Below, in pieces: positions 1 through 10,053 of a stretch of 64,000 nt of DNA. Source of the DNA: Euphorbia lathyris. Lineage: Eukaryota; Streptophyta; Magnoliopsida; Malpighiales; Euphorbiaceae. The stretch lies in contig NC_088911.1 of the NCBI RefSeq assembly GCF_963576675.1, forward strand, positions 129,893,929 to 129,957,928, in the 5' to 3' direction. Each line of letters opens with the position of its first letter. Position 1 is the stretch's first letter. The position numbers were made by a program, and so were the translations under genes. The notes below the pieces were generated by a model, which was not told the origin of the DNA, made no database searches, and saw nothing but the letters and a program-made list of their open reading frames with translations.

Positions 1-2
1 AT

Positions 3-386
3 CCTTATTCCAACACATACAATAATGGTTGGAGAAATCACCCTAATTTCTCATGGACTAATAATCAAAATGTGCAAAATCTGCAAAGACCTCCACCCGG
101 ATTTAATCCTAATGAAAAGAGAAATGTTGGTGATGAAGCTTCGACTATTGTAACAATGCTTGCAAAAATGGAAGCTCGTCTTGCAGGTATGGAGGAATGG
201 AAGAGAAATCAAGAGACATTTACAAAAGGGCTTGAAACAAGCATAAGCCATGTCCGAACGTCCTATGGGATCCCTTCCAAGCAACACAGAAACAAACCCA
301 AGGGAGCATGTCAAAGCCATCACATTGAGGAACAACAAAGAGTTACAATCGGCTCCGAGCAAACAGGTAAAAGATACCATGGATGA
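3..386 (+). pseudogene. gag C-terminal fragment (gypsy-1)
   Basis: Frame 3 is open from the window edge and encodes an Asn/Tyr/Trp-rich stretch (PYSNTYNNGWRNHPNFSW) followed by a coiled-coil-like segment (MLAKMEARLAGMEEWKRNQE). This is the usual C-terminal half of Athila gag, the structural protein of the virus-like particle. No CCHC zinc knuckle is visible, as in the related gag of gypsy-2. The frame ends at 386, but gag-like sequence continues in frame 1 from about 250, so a small indel near 240-255 broke the original frame. Confidence 0.75.
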
Positions 387-1725
387 GGTAAGTACTTTTA
401 AACCTCAAGATTCATCTCCTCCAAAGCTTTTTGCGGATCCACTTGTTCAACCTTACAAAACAAAAATTCCATTTCCCCAAAGGTTGAACAAGGAGAAACA
501 AGAAAAGCAATTCTCCAAATTTCTCGACATTTTCAAGAAATTACATATAAACATTCCGTTTGCGGAAGCCTTGGAAAATATGCCCATGTATGCTAAATTT
601 TTAAAAGATATACTTTCCAAAAAGACAAAATTGGAGGATAATGAAACAGTGAAATTAAAGGAAGGATGTTCGGCTATCCTACTCAATAAATTACCACCCA
701 AATTGAAGGACCCGGGAAGTTTCTCTATCCCGTGTACTATCGGTGGTATGTATTTCGAAAGATCTCTATGTGATCTTGGAGCAAGCATAAATCTCATGTC
801 ATTAAGTATCTTTCAAAAATTGGGTTTAGGAGAGCCGAAACCCACTAAGGTTTCCTTACAATTAGCCGACCGTTCTCTTGCATACCCCAAAGGGTTTGTA
901 GAAGATGTGTTGGTTAAAGTGGATAAATTCATCTTTCCGGCTGATTTTATTGTTCTTGATATGGAGGAGGATGATCGAGTCCCGATAATTTTGGGTCGTC
1001 CTTTTCTAGCAAGAGGGAGAACACTTATAGATGTGCAACAAGGGAAATTAATTCTCCGGTTACAAGATGAGGAAGTGATTTTTAATGTTTTCAATTATTT
1101 AAAGTATCCTTCCGATAATATTGACCATTGTAACTTTCTTGATATAACAGACGAAGTTGTTAAAGATGTTTTTCAGAATGATATGTGTGAAGACCCATTG
1201 GAAAAAGTAATGTTAAATGGTCTCGGGTTAAATCCAGAGGAGGTCATGATAGATCGAGAAATTGCCAACTTGACTTATGACCCCGGGGATTGCATGTGGA
1301 TCCGTGACCAATATGTGAAAATCATTCGAGGGGACAAACCGAGGCCCAAATCATCATTGGAAGAGCCACCCGAATTAGACCTTAAACCCTTACCATCTCA
1401 TTTGAAATATGCATTTTTAAGTGAAAACTCAAACTTACATGTTGTAGTTTCTTCTTCTTTGACAGGTGAAATGGAAGAAAAATTGATTAATGTGCTCAAA
1501 GATCACAAGAAAGCTTTCGGATGGACATTGGCGGACATCAAAGGAATAAGTCCTTCTATTTGCACACACAAAATTTTCATGGAAGAACAAGTTAAACCGA
1601 TGGCCCAACCTCAAAGACGCCTAAACCCAAGCATGAAGGAAGTGGTGAAAACTGAAATTCTAAAACTCCTTGATGCAGGTATCATCTATCCAATCTCGGA
1701 TAGTAGTTGGGTAAGTCCGGTATAA
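250..1725 (+). pseudogene. gag end, aspartic protease and RT N-terminus (gypsy-1)
   Basis: A 491-codon frame. It starts with the gag tail (SLPSNTETNPREHVKAITLR), continues through a retropepsin-like protease with the motif CDLGASINLMSL (DLGA where classical enzymes have DTGA/DSGA) and the second motif IILGRPFLARGR, and ends in the RT N-terminal region (LLDAGIIYPISDSSWVSPV). The protease would cut the gag-pol polyprotein. A TAA at 1723-1725 interrupts pol; the same frame continues beyond it with the conserved VPKKGG segment, so it is a nonsense change rather than a natural end. ATG 250 is just the first Met in this frame; the real gag start lies outside the window. Confidence 0.85.
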
Positions 1726-3375
1726 GTTGTACCTAAAAAGGGAGGTATAACTGTTCAAGCTAATGAAAAAAATGAACTAATTCCGGTAAGAAAGGTAATC
1801 GGGTGGCGCATGTGTATTGATTACCGAAAATTGAATGATGCCACTCGGAAAGACCATTTTCCTTTACCTTTCATCGATCAAATGCTTGAAAGATTATCAG
1901 GACATGCTTATATGTGTAATTTAGATGGCTATTCCGGATACATGCAAATCCCGGTTGCTCCAAGCGACCAAGAGAAAACAACTTTTACATGCCCATATGG
2001 AACTTTTGCCTATCGGATAATGCCTTTCGGATTATGTAATGCCCCGACTACCTTTCAAAGGTGCATGATGGCAATTTTTGATGACATGATTGAAAACTTC
2101 ATGGAGGTTTTCATGGACGATTTTTCTGTGTTTGGAAAAACATTTGATAGTTGCTTGCATAATTTGGAACTAGTGCTTAAAAGATGTGAAGATACTAATT
2201 TGATTCTAAATTGGGAAAAATGTCAATTTATGGTTAATGAATCGATTGTTCTAGGCCATAAAGTATCATGTCAAGGTATAGAAGTAGATCCGGCAAAGGT
2301 GGAGGTGATTGCAAAATTGCCACCGCCTAATTCTGTTAAGGCTATCCAAAGCTTTCTAGGACATGTAGGATTCTATAGGCGTTTCATAAAAGATTTCTCG
2401 AAAATTTCAAAGCCATTGACCCAACTATTGATGAAAGATGTTGAGTTTAAATTTTCCAATGAATGTTTATCCGCTTTTGAACTATTGAAGGAAAAGTTAA
2501 TTGATGCACCAATAATGATTAGTCCCGATTGGAGTTTACCTTTTGAACTAATGTGTGACGCTAGTGATTTGGCAGTTGGAGCATGTTTGGGACAACGGAA
2601 AGATAAGAATTTTCAACCGATATACTTTGCTAGTAGGACGTTGAATGAAGCACAACAAAATTATACAACAACTGAAAAGGAGCTACTAGCAATTGTTTTC
2701 GCTTTTGATAAATTCCGTTCTTATCTTGTGCTCTCTAAAGTTATTGTTTACACTGATCATTCCACACTAAAATATCTCTTATCTAAACATGATGCAAAAC
2801 CAAGATTGATAAGATGGGTTCTCCTACTCCAGGAATTTGATTTAGAGATACGAGACACGAAAGGGGTAGCTAATGTGGTTGCCGATCACCTTTCACGATT
2901 GGAGTCTGAACCACATAAAACCGATGTGCAAAGAGAGATCAAGGAGTTCTTTCTAGATGAATCACTGTTTAGCGTATCAACATTACCATGGTTCACCGAC
3001 TTCGCAAACTTTCAAGCAGGTAATATACTTCCTCACGGGCTCACATACCAACAAAGACGTAAGTTCTTCGCTGATGCAAAACACTATCTATGGGATGAGC
3101 CTTTCCTTTTTAGGGTTTGTGGAGACAATGTAATTCGTAGGTGTATTCCAGAAGAAGAGGTAAGATCTATACTTGAGTTTTGTCACTCACGTAAACCCGG
3201 TGGCCACCACGGTCCAAACCGTACGGCTGCCAAAGTCTTACAATGTGGGTTTTATTGGCCTACAATCTTTAAAGATGCATATGCGTTCGTAAAATCTTGC
3301 GATAAGTGCCAACGAACGGGTAACATATCACGTAGAAACGAAATGCCCCTATCGAGTATATTGGTTTGTGATTGA
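1726..3375 (+). pseudogene. Reverse transcriptase, RNase H and integrase N-terminus (gypsy-1)
   Basis: Same frame as the preceding block, open from 1726 (first Met 1810). RT copies genomic RNA into cDNA: the palm motif [13 protein letters not shown] keeps both catalytic Asp residues. RNase H follows, with [24 protein letters not shown] and [10 protein letters not shown] supplying acidic residues and VADHLSRLE at its end. The integrase zinc-binding domain is seen as [11 protein letters not shown] through CDKCQRTGN. The frame ends in a TGA at 3373-3375 just before the integrase core; the core resumes in another frame at 3368, so a short indel splits integrase. Confidence 0.9.
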
Positions 3376-4276
3376 TGTGTGGGGCATTGATTTTATGGGT
3401 CCTTTTTCGAATTCATTTGGTAACCAATTTGTGCTTGTTGCAGTTGATTACGTATCCAAATGGGTAGAGGCGATTGCTTCACCTACTAATGATGCTCGGG
3501 TGGTTACGAAGTTCCTAAAGAAAAACATCTTCACTAGATTCGGAACACCCCGAGCAATTATTAGTGATGGTGGCACGCACTTTTGCAACAAGCAATTTGA
3601 CCAATTATTGGCGAAATACGGAGTCACCCATCGGGTAGCCACCCCGTATCATCCCCAAACAAGTGGTCAAGTTGAAATATCAAACCGGGAATTAAAGAGC
3701 ATTTTAGAAAAAACGGTAAATTCATCCCGAAAGGATTGGTCGATTAAGTTAGACGATGCGTTGTGGGCCTATAGGACGGCTTTTAAAACCCCTATAGGTG
3801 CCTCACCATATCGTCTAGTTTTCGAAAAAGCATGCCATCTACCCGTAGAGCTAGAACACAAGTCGTTTTGGGCTCTAAAGTTTTTAAATTTTGATATCTG
3901 TTCTGCAGGAGAAAAACGTTTGATGCAGCTCAACGAACTCGATGAATTCCGCCTTTCGTCATATGAAAACGCGAAATTATATAAAGAACGGACTAAATGT
4001 TGGCATGACAAGCATATCATTCCACGAACATTCAAACCGGGGGATAAAGTTCTTCTATACAACTCTCGGTTACGACTTTTTCCCGGTAAGTTGAAGTCGA
4101 GATAACACGGGCCGTATGAAGTAACCGAAACATTCCCTTCAGGAGTGGTCGCGGTTCAACGAGAAGGTGTGGCACCATTCAAAGTAAACGGACAACGAGT
4201 GAAACTATACGAGGCCGGAGACACAAGCATGAACGATTCCATCGTATACCTCAATGCCCCGACCACGAGCAACTAG
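3368..4276 (+). pseudogene. Integrase catalytic core and C-terminus (gypsy-1)
   Basis: Begins at the frameshift within WGIDFMGPF. The catalytic triad is readable: Asp in WGIDFMG, Asp in IISDGGTHF and Glu in [11 protein letters not shown], the DDE arrangement of retroviral-type integrases that insert the cDNA. The C-terminal domain runs through [25 protein letters not shown] at 4103-4105 interrupts it; after that stop the frame continues with HGPYEVTETFPSG to a natural end at TAG 4274-4276. The stem-loop described at 4313 follows 36 bases later. The frame is broken at both ends and should be inactive. Confidence 0.88.
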
Positions 4277-4312
4277 CCACTCAATAACGTCGAGCTGATC
4301 GACGTTAAACTT

Positions 4313-4335
4313 AGCGCTTGTCGGGAGGCAACCCG
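4313..4335 (+). other. Post-pol stem-loop GGGAGGCAACCC (gypsy-1 copy)
   Basis: AGCGCTT is followed by TCGGG-AGGCAA-CCCGA, a five-base-pair stem with a six-base loop. The same motif, with one compensatory pair change, follows the coding part of gypsy-X at 22568-22590. Function unknown. Confidence 0.65.
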
Positions 4336-4444
4336 ATATTTCTAACCTCTTTATCTCAACTTTCACTCTTACTTTTATAATATATATTTATTTCAATTTT
4401 ATTTTCATTTTGTTTTTCGTCTTTAAAAAAAAAGCTACAGGTAC

Positions 4445-4627
4445 ACCTCGTCGAGGTATACACACCTCGTCGAAGTGTAAAGCTAAGCTCCAGAGACTTT
4501 GCAAGTCTCTGGAACTCCTCACCTCGACGAGGTGAACATCACCTCGTCAAAGTGTAAAGTTCCAGAGACTTTGCAAGTCTCTGGAACTCATCACCTCGAC
4601 GAGGTGCATCCCAACCTCGACGAGGTG
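4445..4627. repeat. Cluster of GC-rich palindromes (CACCTCGACGAGGTG type)
   Basis: Two perfect copies of CACCTCGACGAGGTG (4520-4534, 4592-4606), a nearly full third (4613-4627), ACCTCGTCGAGGT at 4445-4457 and degenerate half-copies lie within 190 bp. Interleaved are two copies (4490-4512, 4562-4584) of a second hairpin with 10-bp arms (CCAGAGACTT / AAGTCTCTGG) and a 3-base loop. Each unit can fold on itself. The cluster stands out from AT-rich surroundings. Confidence 0.85.
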
Positions 4628-5873
4628 GGTGACTAGGAGGGTTTAATGCCCCACTTTTGTTCTCTTCCATATTTCTAACTTCTTCTCTCTTCTTTTGCAG
4701 CTCAGCCGTCCATCCCTCCCTCCATCTCCGGCAACTTTTCCAGCGATAACCTCCATTAAGCATTTAATTTCTACCTCCGATCAACCCCACACACTATAAT
4801 CCTCACAGTTGCCTTCGACAAGGAGTCCTTCTATCCTTTACTTTCTACTTTAGTGTTAGTTTTTATTTCGCATTTCGGGAAGAAATGCTACACTAATGGG
4901 GGATAAGAGTAAAGGATAGAACGTTATTTTTATTTTCTCTTTTATTGTTATTTTCGTACTTTTGTTTCAGTCGTGTAACGTACCTCTAATTTTAATGTTG
5001 TTTTACACTTTATTTTTACTTTGGTGTTATTTTGCACCTTATTTTCACCACCTTTATTTTTCTCTTTTTTTTACTATCTTTATTTAGCTTTTAAATAAAT
5101 ATTTTTGTTAAATAATTTTGAATAAAAACCCCACTCTAAAGTTTTGCTTTAATCGAACAAGAAAACCAAACAAAATTTTGTCTAGAATAAATGTTAAATT
5201 TTGATAGGATGAAATTTTATTTAAAAATCTTAAATTTTGTTAACGAATTTTGGACTATTTTGAATACGTAATTTTTTTTTATTTCACTCAGTATTTAACA
5301 AATCGACATTTACATTTTGAGGAATAAAATTGAGTTAATTGGCACACATTACCTTTCCAAAGTGAGTTTTTGAGCCTAATTTAAAAAGCATTCACTAATG
5401 CTTCATTTTTTCTCACGAGTGTTCCATAATTACACGAAACTTGAAAATTTGCATCAAATACCGGTCAAAACCTCACGCGTCTAGCTCAAAACACGACATG
5501 ATTAAGGCCTTCCTTGTTTTACCCCCACATTTCAAACTCGAAATAGTAGCCCACCTTAAACACATTCTTCGTCGTTCACCCCTTTGAGCCTAGACATTCC
5601 ATTCGTTTCACCACGTTACAAGCCGCATTCCCTTCATAAATACCATTTTTGTCCCCCCTAAATTTACGGGTAATTAGTAACCAATATGGTTGAGATGGTG
5701 ATTCACAAAAAATACGAAATTCAGACAAACACTTCTACCGATATATAACGGTTATACCTCTCTATTTTCATATATTTCATACTTTCTATATATATATATA
5801 TATACATATATAAATACAATTCATATTCATATTTATATATATATAAAGTCAAAAAAAAAGAAATAAAAAAAAA

Positions 5874-5875
<2 letters not shown>

Positions 5876-5913
<38 letters not shown>
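5876..5913. repeat. (TA)n microsatellite
   Basis: Uninterrupted TA dinucleotides, with a second shorter run at about 5787-5804. Low-complexity sequence in the non-coding tail of gypsy-1. Confidence 0.95.
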
Positions 5914-5919
<6 letters not shown>

Positions 5920-6428
5920 ATAAAAACATATTGTATCATATAAATAAAAGAGGAATTTCCGTTACAAAAATTCTGAATTTCCAAAAGACAATCTTTTTTG
6001 TGAATCTATCAAATAATTGCCTGTGAATTTACCTATCCACAAAATCCCCTCTTCTCCATACCTTTACCTTCAACCAACGTTACAACCCGTTAAAGACCTT
6101 TTGATCGTGTTTATAGTCAGTCGTGTTTGGTAAAGATTTGGATGACCATGTAAATTTTTAATAGTTAGTGTTTTTATCGGATTTGAGTGAAAATTTAATA
6201 CCCTAAACACTTGAGCGTAAGAGTGACTTCCATGCGAGGTGTTTAAATTGGTTCAATTTTATTCAACATAATGAAAAATGTCGGTTTGGAAAATAAGAGT
6301 GTAAAAACAAATCATTTTATCCAAAGAAATAGTCCGAGATTTGAATATAGAATTTTTGCTCATTTTTTATTAAAATAATTCCTGTCTTTACGTTAACTTA
6401 TTCGACGATAAATTTGTTTTTAGCTTTT

Positions 6429-6464
6429 CTTTGCTTGAGGACAAGCAAAGCTTAAGTTTGGGGG
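6429..6464 (+). promoter_or_regulatory. Pre-polypurine hairpin and polypurine tract (gypsy-1)
   Basis: A 9-bp stem (CTTTGCTTG 6429-6437 with CAAGCAAAG 6442-6450) closes on the loop AGGA and is followed by TTAAGTTTGGGGG at the LTR border. The purine run is where plus-strand DNA synthesis is primed in LTR retroelements. The hairpin recurs before the 3' LTR of gypsy-X with compensatory changes. Confidence 0.75.
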
Positions 6465-8348
6465 TGTTGTTATCGTCGTAATTTATAGCATTTTTAGTAT
6501 TTAATTACTAGTTATTTTGTACCATTTTAATAAATTTTAATAATAGTTTTTGTATATTTTCTTTATTTTATGTATCTAAACCAATTTGTGTGTTTTCTAG
6601 GCACTTTCGCAAGGTTTTCGGCACAAATAACCAAGTTGGGGCTTAAGGCGGCAACTCGGGAGTAAAAGATACCAGAAAAAAGGAGTTTTAGTGACACCAA
6701 GCGTGCACTTCGTCGCGGATAGGTTCTGTAAAATAAAGTCCAATTGTTCACACTAGGACAGATTTGACACATTTTCGTATTTTCAACTTATCTCCCTCAT
6801 ACGGACTCGGATTGAGGCGATTCAAAATGCATTGGAAAGCTAAGAGAAAGATGAACAAATGTCTAATAATAATTATCTCCAAATTCGAAGTGAATCAGGC
6901 CCAGAAAATTATCCAAAGTTGATGAATATGTTGAAGCCTAAGATTCCTTTCACATCTCAACTCCTAAATTATTAAAATCTTCCCTCATGTCCTCTTAAAT
7001 GCTAAATTCAGGTGATAAGGAGTGGGAGGCCATAAGGATGACTTGGTCTTTGGAATTATGTGTGCCATTTTACTATAAAAGGAGGCATTGGGTGCCATTT
7101 GAAGACACACCAAGCTTAGGCTTAACTTCTCCCTCTATAATGTTACTTTGCTAATTTTTCTCTTCAAAAATCAGTTGTTTGTGTTATTATAATTGTTGTT
7201 ATTGTGCTCAAGTTGTTGTTTGTGCAAGAGTTCACTCAATAAAAGTAAGTTTTAAGTTATCGAAGAAGTTCATTCGACAATCGTCATTACGGTTTCTTCT
7301 AAACTTTAATCTTTTTTATTACTATGAACTCCATTATCTATCTTACTAAGGTGTGTTTTAATCTAATCATGGGCTAAAACCCCCTTAACTAAGGCTAAAA
7401 GCGGATCTTAACCTTAATTATGTGGTAATTACGTTCAACCTATTTAAGTTATCTTTATCCTTTTTAAGAACTAACTTATGATTCTTAATGCTTGCAGGAG
7501 ATGGGCCAACTCTCTCTACTTGGGTATAATTAATCGTTTATATTGATCGTGATTAAATTGATTAATCGAAATTCATAAGTTGGACCTAATGACCATTTAG
7601 TGTGGCTTATTGGTTTTTCAAGGGTTTTCATGAATCTTATTACAAATCTTAGATTTATTACTTGAGCCGGACCAAGGGAAAGTAATAAATCGAAGGTTTG
7701 GCAATAAGAAAACTTAATGCTTCTTTGGATTAATTACTTGAGCCGGACCAAGGGAAAGTAATTAATCGAAAGTTTAGAACTAATTACTTGAGCGGTTTTT
7801 CTTGAATCTTACGTAATCACTTTAGCCGGACCAAGGTAAAGTAGGTTAAAAAGGTTTAGATTAAATCTTATTACAAATCTTGGATTTACTACTTGAGCCG
7901 GACCAAGGGAAAGTAATATATCGAAGGTTTGGAACTAAGAAGACTTAATGCTTCTCTTGATTAATTACTTGAGCCGGACCAAGGGAAAGTAATTAGTCAA
8001 GAGTTTAGAACCAATCTCGAGAACTAATAGTTAATAAGAAAAATCGCCATCTTAAGAAGGATAAAACAACTTAAAAGGGGTTAAGTGTTATTACCAAGCA
8101 AAGAGGTTAAGTGAAGCTAAAAGCCTTAGTTTCTTTTATTATAAGTAATCTCTCACTTAATTTGTGTAATTTTTATTTCACTTCTTGCTTAAGTCTTAGC
8201 TTGGTTGTCCAACAAACTCTACATTTCGGTTGTTTAAATAATAGATAGTAAGAAAAGAGATTAGTACTTATAATCACCATCCTCGTGGGAACGATACTCT
8301 ACTTTCACTTTATTACTTGATACACGACTAAGGTACACTTGCCTTCAC
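6465..8348 (+). repeat. 3' LTR of gypsy-1
   Basis: Starts with TGTTGTTATCG (or TG at 6468) right after the polypurine tract and ends near 8347-8349 in ...CACTTGCCTTCA, the TG...CA form of LTRs. A TATA box candidate (TATAAAAG) is at 7074-7081. Its last third carries five copies of a short repeat. No second LTR is in the window, so borders are set by motif only and may be off by a few bases. Confidence 0.75.
7655..8005. repeat. Five-copy repeat inside the gypsy-1 LTR
   Basis: The core TTGAGCCGGACCAAGGGAAA occurs, with small changes, at about 7658, 7735, 7817 (degenerate), 7888 and 7966. Each copy lies in a larger unit that also carries variants of TTAATCGAAGGTTT and TTAATGCTTCT, giving a higher-order repeat of two alternating halves. 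Confidence 0.85.
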
Positions 8349-9032
8349 ATGCACGTATACGTAAAACGCGCATCATGGAGAAACGATGAGATTTTTGGAG
8401 ATAAAACTGTGTTTATGACAAACTTAGCTGAATTCTTCTCGAAAAAACTTTCCTCTATTATCGATAGTTTCAAAGGAGAGTCCCTTGCCAGATCCTCCCA
8501 GATTTGTGATGTCCATCTCGTGGGATGGAGCAGGCCAAGAGAGGGGGTTGTGAAGCTAAATACTGATGGTTCCTGCTTCAGCAATGGTAAGATTGTGGCT
8601 GGAGGTGTTCTTAGAGGTGCGGGGGGCGCCTGGATTTCTGGGTTCACCCAGAATTTGGGGTTGGGTTCTTCCTTCTCAGCGGAGCTCTGGGGCATTCTCA
8701 CTGGTATCAATCTTGTTAAAAGGCTTGGTGTTAAGAGGCTTTCTGTGGAGTCTGATAACATGGAGGCCATCAAAATGATTTCTGAAAATCATACTATGGG
8801 TCTTAATAGTCGCAACCTTATCAAAGCTATTAAAAGGCTTTGCTCCTCCTTTGAGATCTTAGAGTTCAGTCACATATTTAGAGAGCAGAACCGTGTTGCA
8901 GATCACTTGGCGGCGGTGGGCTATGAGGGGACGTTAGGTGTTACTACCCTTTCTGTTTCCCCTAGTTTCCTCTCTCCTCTTCTTTTGGAGGATGGGATTG
9001 GGGTTAGCTTCCCTAGGCTAATCCCAGGGTAG
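8349..9032 (+). pseudogene. LINE-type RNase H domain (RVT_3-like), C-terminal fragment
   Basis: A 227-codon frame. Residues from about 65 on form a plant non-LTR RNase H domain: VKLNTDGSCF (first Asp), SAELWGILTGINL (Glu), LSVESDNMEAI (Asp) and REQNRVADHLA (last Asp), so all four acidic positions are present. In L1-type plant LINEs this domain ends ORF2 and removes RNA from RNA-DNA hybrids. The upstream RT and endonuclease are missing because the gypsy-1 LTR ends at the first codon. A stand-alone RNase H-like host gene is possible but less likely. The first Met probably has no biological meaning. Confidence 0.75.
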
Positions 9033-9627
9033 TTGTTGTTGGTTGTTTTCTTTTCCTTTTCTACCAAAAAAATCAAACATATTTAAAATAAATAAACGTT
9101 TAATATACTATATAAGTAAAAGAAAATTATCAAATAGAGTTTTAGTATTTGGAGTAAAACAATAAAAATGAGTTACAAAAATGAAAAGTTAGGGAGCACT
9201 AAAAGGGTGTTTATTTTGGTTGTTATGTTAGTTATTTTACTCTAAATTGGGGTTGGAAAGGGGTTTGAGCAACCACTGGTTATGAAGTTTTATTACGGTT
9301 TCTTTTTTCTTGCAACCTTGAATGGAGACAGAGGCGTCCTTTGGTAGTGACAAGTCCTTCCCCTCACTGAAGGCTTGAATCATAGACATTAAGACGATAA
9401 AAAATAACATGAATTCCATGACTTCGTCTGAGATCTTCAACTGCTTTCAAGCATCTATCAATATCTCTGGCATTTAGTATTACGCTACTATTGCATAATT
9501 TGTTCTCCTTGTTGAGAGTTTTGGGTGTTCGCTCTTTATTGAGAGTTTTAGACTTCTTTTTGTATTGATCTCCTTGCCGGAATCCTGAAGTTCTCTTTGC
9601 CAGAATCTGAAAATTTCACCTTGTATA
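9033..9627. other. AT-rich spacer; weak secretory-type frame on the minus strand
   Basis: Nothing recognised with confidence. The minus strand of 9237-9440 encodes 67 residues beginning with a hydrophobic stretch (MEFMLFFIVLMSMIQAFSEG) that looks like a signal peptide, followed by a short polar tail with one Cys. No family was recognised and no splice or promoter context supports it, so it is noted only as a possible exon or chance frame. Confidence 0.3.
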
Positions 9628-10053
9628 ATGAAATTAAATATTAATACAGCTTGTCGGGTGGATCGGGACAGAATAGGACTGGATGGTGTGTTACAAGACC
9701 ATTCGGGAGCATTTGCCTTCGCGTATGTTCATTCAATACTAAGTCTTTTTACTCCTCGGATAACAGAAGTTCCAGGACTGCAACAAGCACTAAGGATGGT
9801 GCAAAATCATGGATGGTCTAACGTGATTATAGAGATGGATGTAAAGGAGGTAGTACGAGCAATGCTGACTCGAATTGAGGATTTTACTAAGTTTGGAGTT
9901 ATTATTGAGTCATGTCGATGTTTATTAGCTGAGTGTATTGATGTTTCCATCATTTTTAATTGAATTCCAGCCAAACTTGTTACTCACTCATTAGTTAGTG
10001 AAGACTGGTCTTTGGCTTCGTTTATAATTTGGCATTCAAAGCCTGCTTTTTAA
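9628..10053 (+). pseudogene. Second LINE RNase H remnant
   Basis: The frame 9628-9963 reads KLNINTACRV, GVLQDHSGAFAFAY and NVIIEMDVKEVVRAML, a decayed match to the RVT_3 RNase H pattern (KLNTDG, GGVLRD, VESD), with acidic positions lost or shifted. After a TGA at 9961-9963 the same frame continues with IPAKLVTHSLVSEDWSLAS, matching the NxxAHxLA end of the domain. An A-rich stretch follows near 10113. It is a dead copy distinct from the fragment at 8349. Confidence 0.6.

Larger units (their letters stand above)
4277..6428 (+). other. Non-coding tail of gypsy-1 between pol and the polypurine tract
   Basis: About 2.1 kb with no convincing reading frame; the site where some Athila elements carry an env-like ORF is empty here. 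It holds a short stem-loop (4313-4335), a palindrome cluster (4445-4627) and AT microsatellites near 5787-5804 and 5876-5913. The remainder is AT-rich. Confidence 0.7.
1..8348 (+). mobile_element. Gypsy-1: Athila-type Ty3/gypsy retrotransposon, 5' end outside window
   Basis: The window opens inside gag. In order follow a gag C-terminal piece, an aspartic protease, reverse transcriptase, RNase H, integrase, about 2.1 kb of non-coding tail, a polypurine tract and one LTR. Domain order PR-RT-RH-IN is that of Ty3/gypsy. The RT signature around [17 protein letters not shown] and the FMDD active site are typical of the Athila branch. The 5' LTR and primer-binding site lie before base 1, so the target-site duplication cannot be checked. 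Several stops and frameshifts show it cannot make its polyprotein. It lies directly against a LINE RNase H frame, its probable target. Confidence 0.9.

Noticed and set aside
453..797. Minus-strand frames opposite gypsy and copia pol genes
   Set aside because: Shadows of the real + strand domains; no recognisable motif.
4445..4627. Palindrome cluster as a CRISPR array
   Set aside because: Spacers are neither unique nor of regular length, repeats are full palindromes, and the DNA is a plant retroelement.
5721..5984. Minus-strand frame of 87 codons
   Set aside because: It is made of TA repeats giving Ile/Tyr runs; low-complexity artefact.
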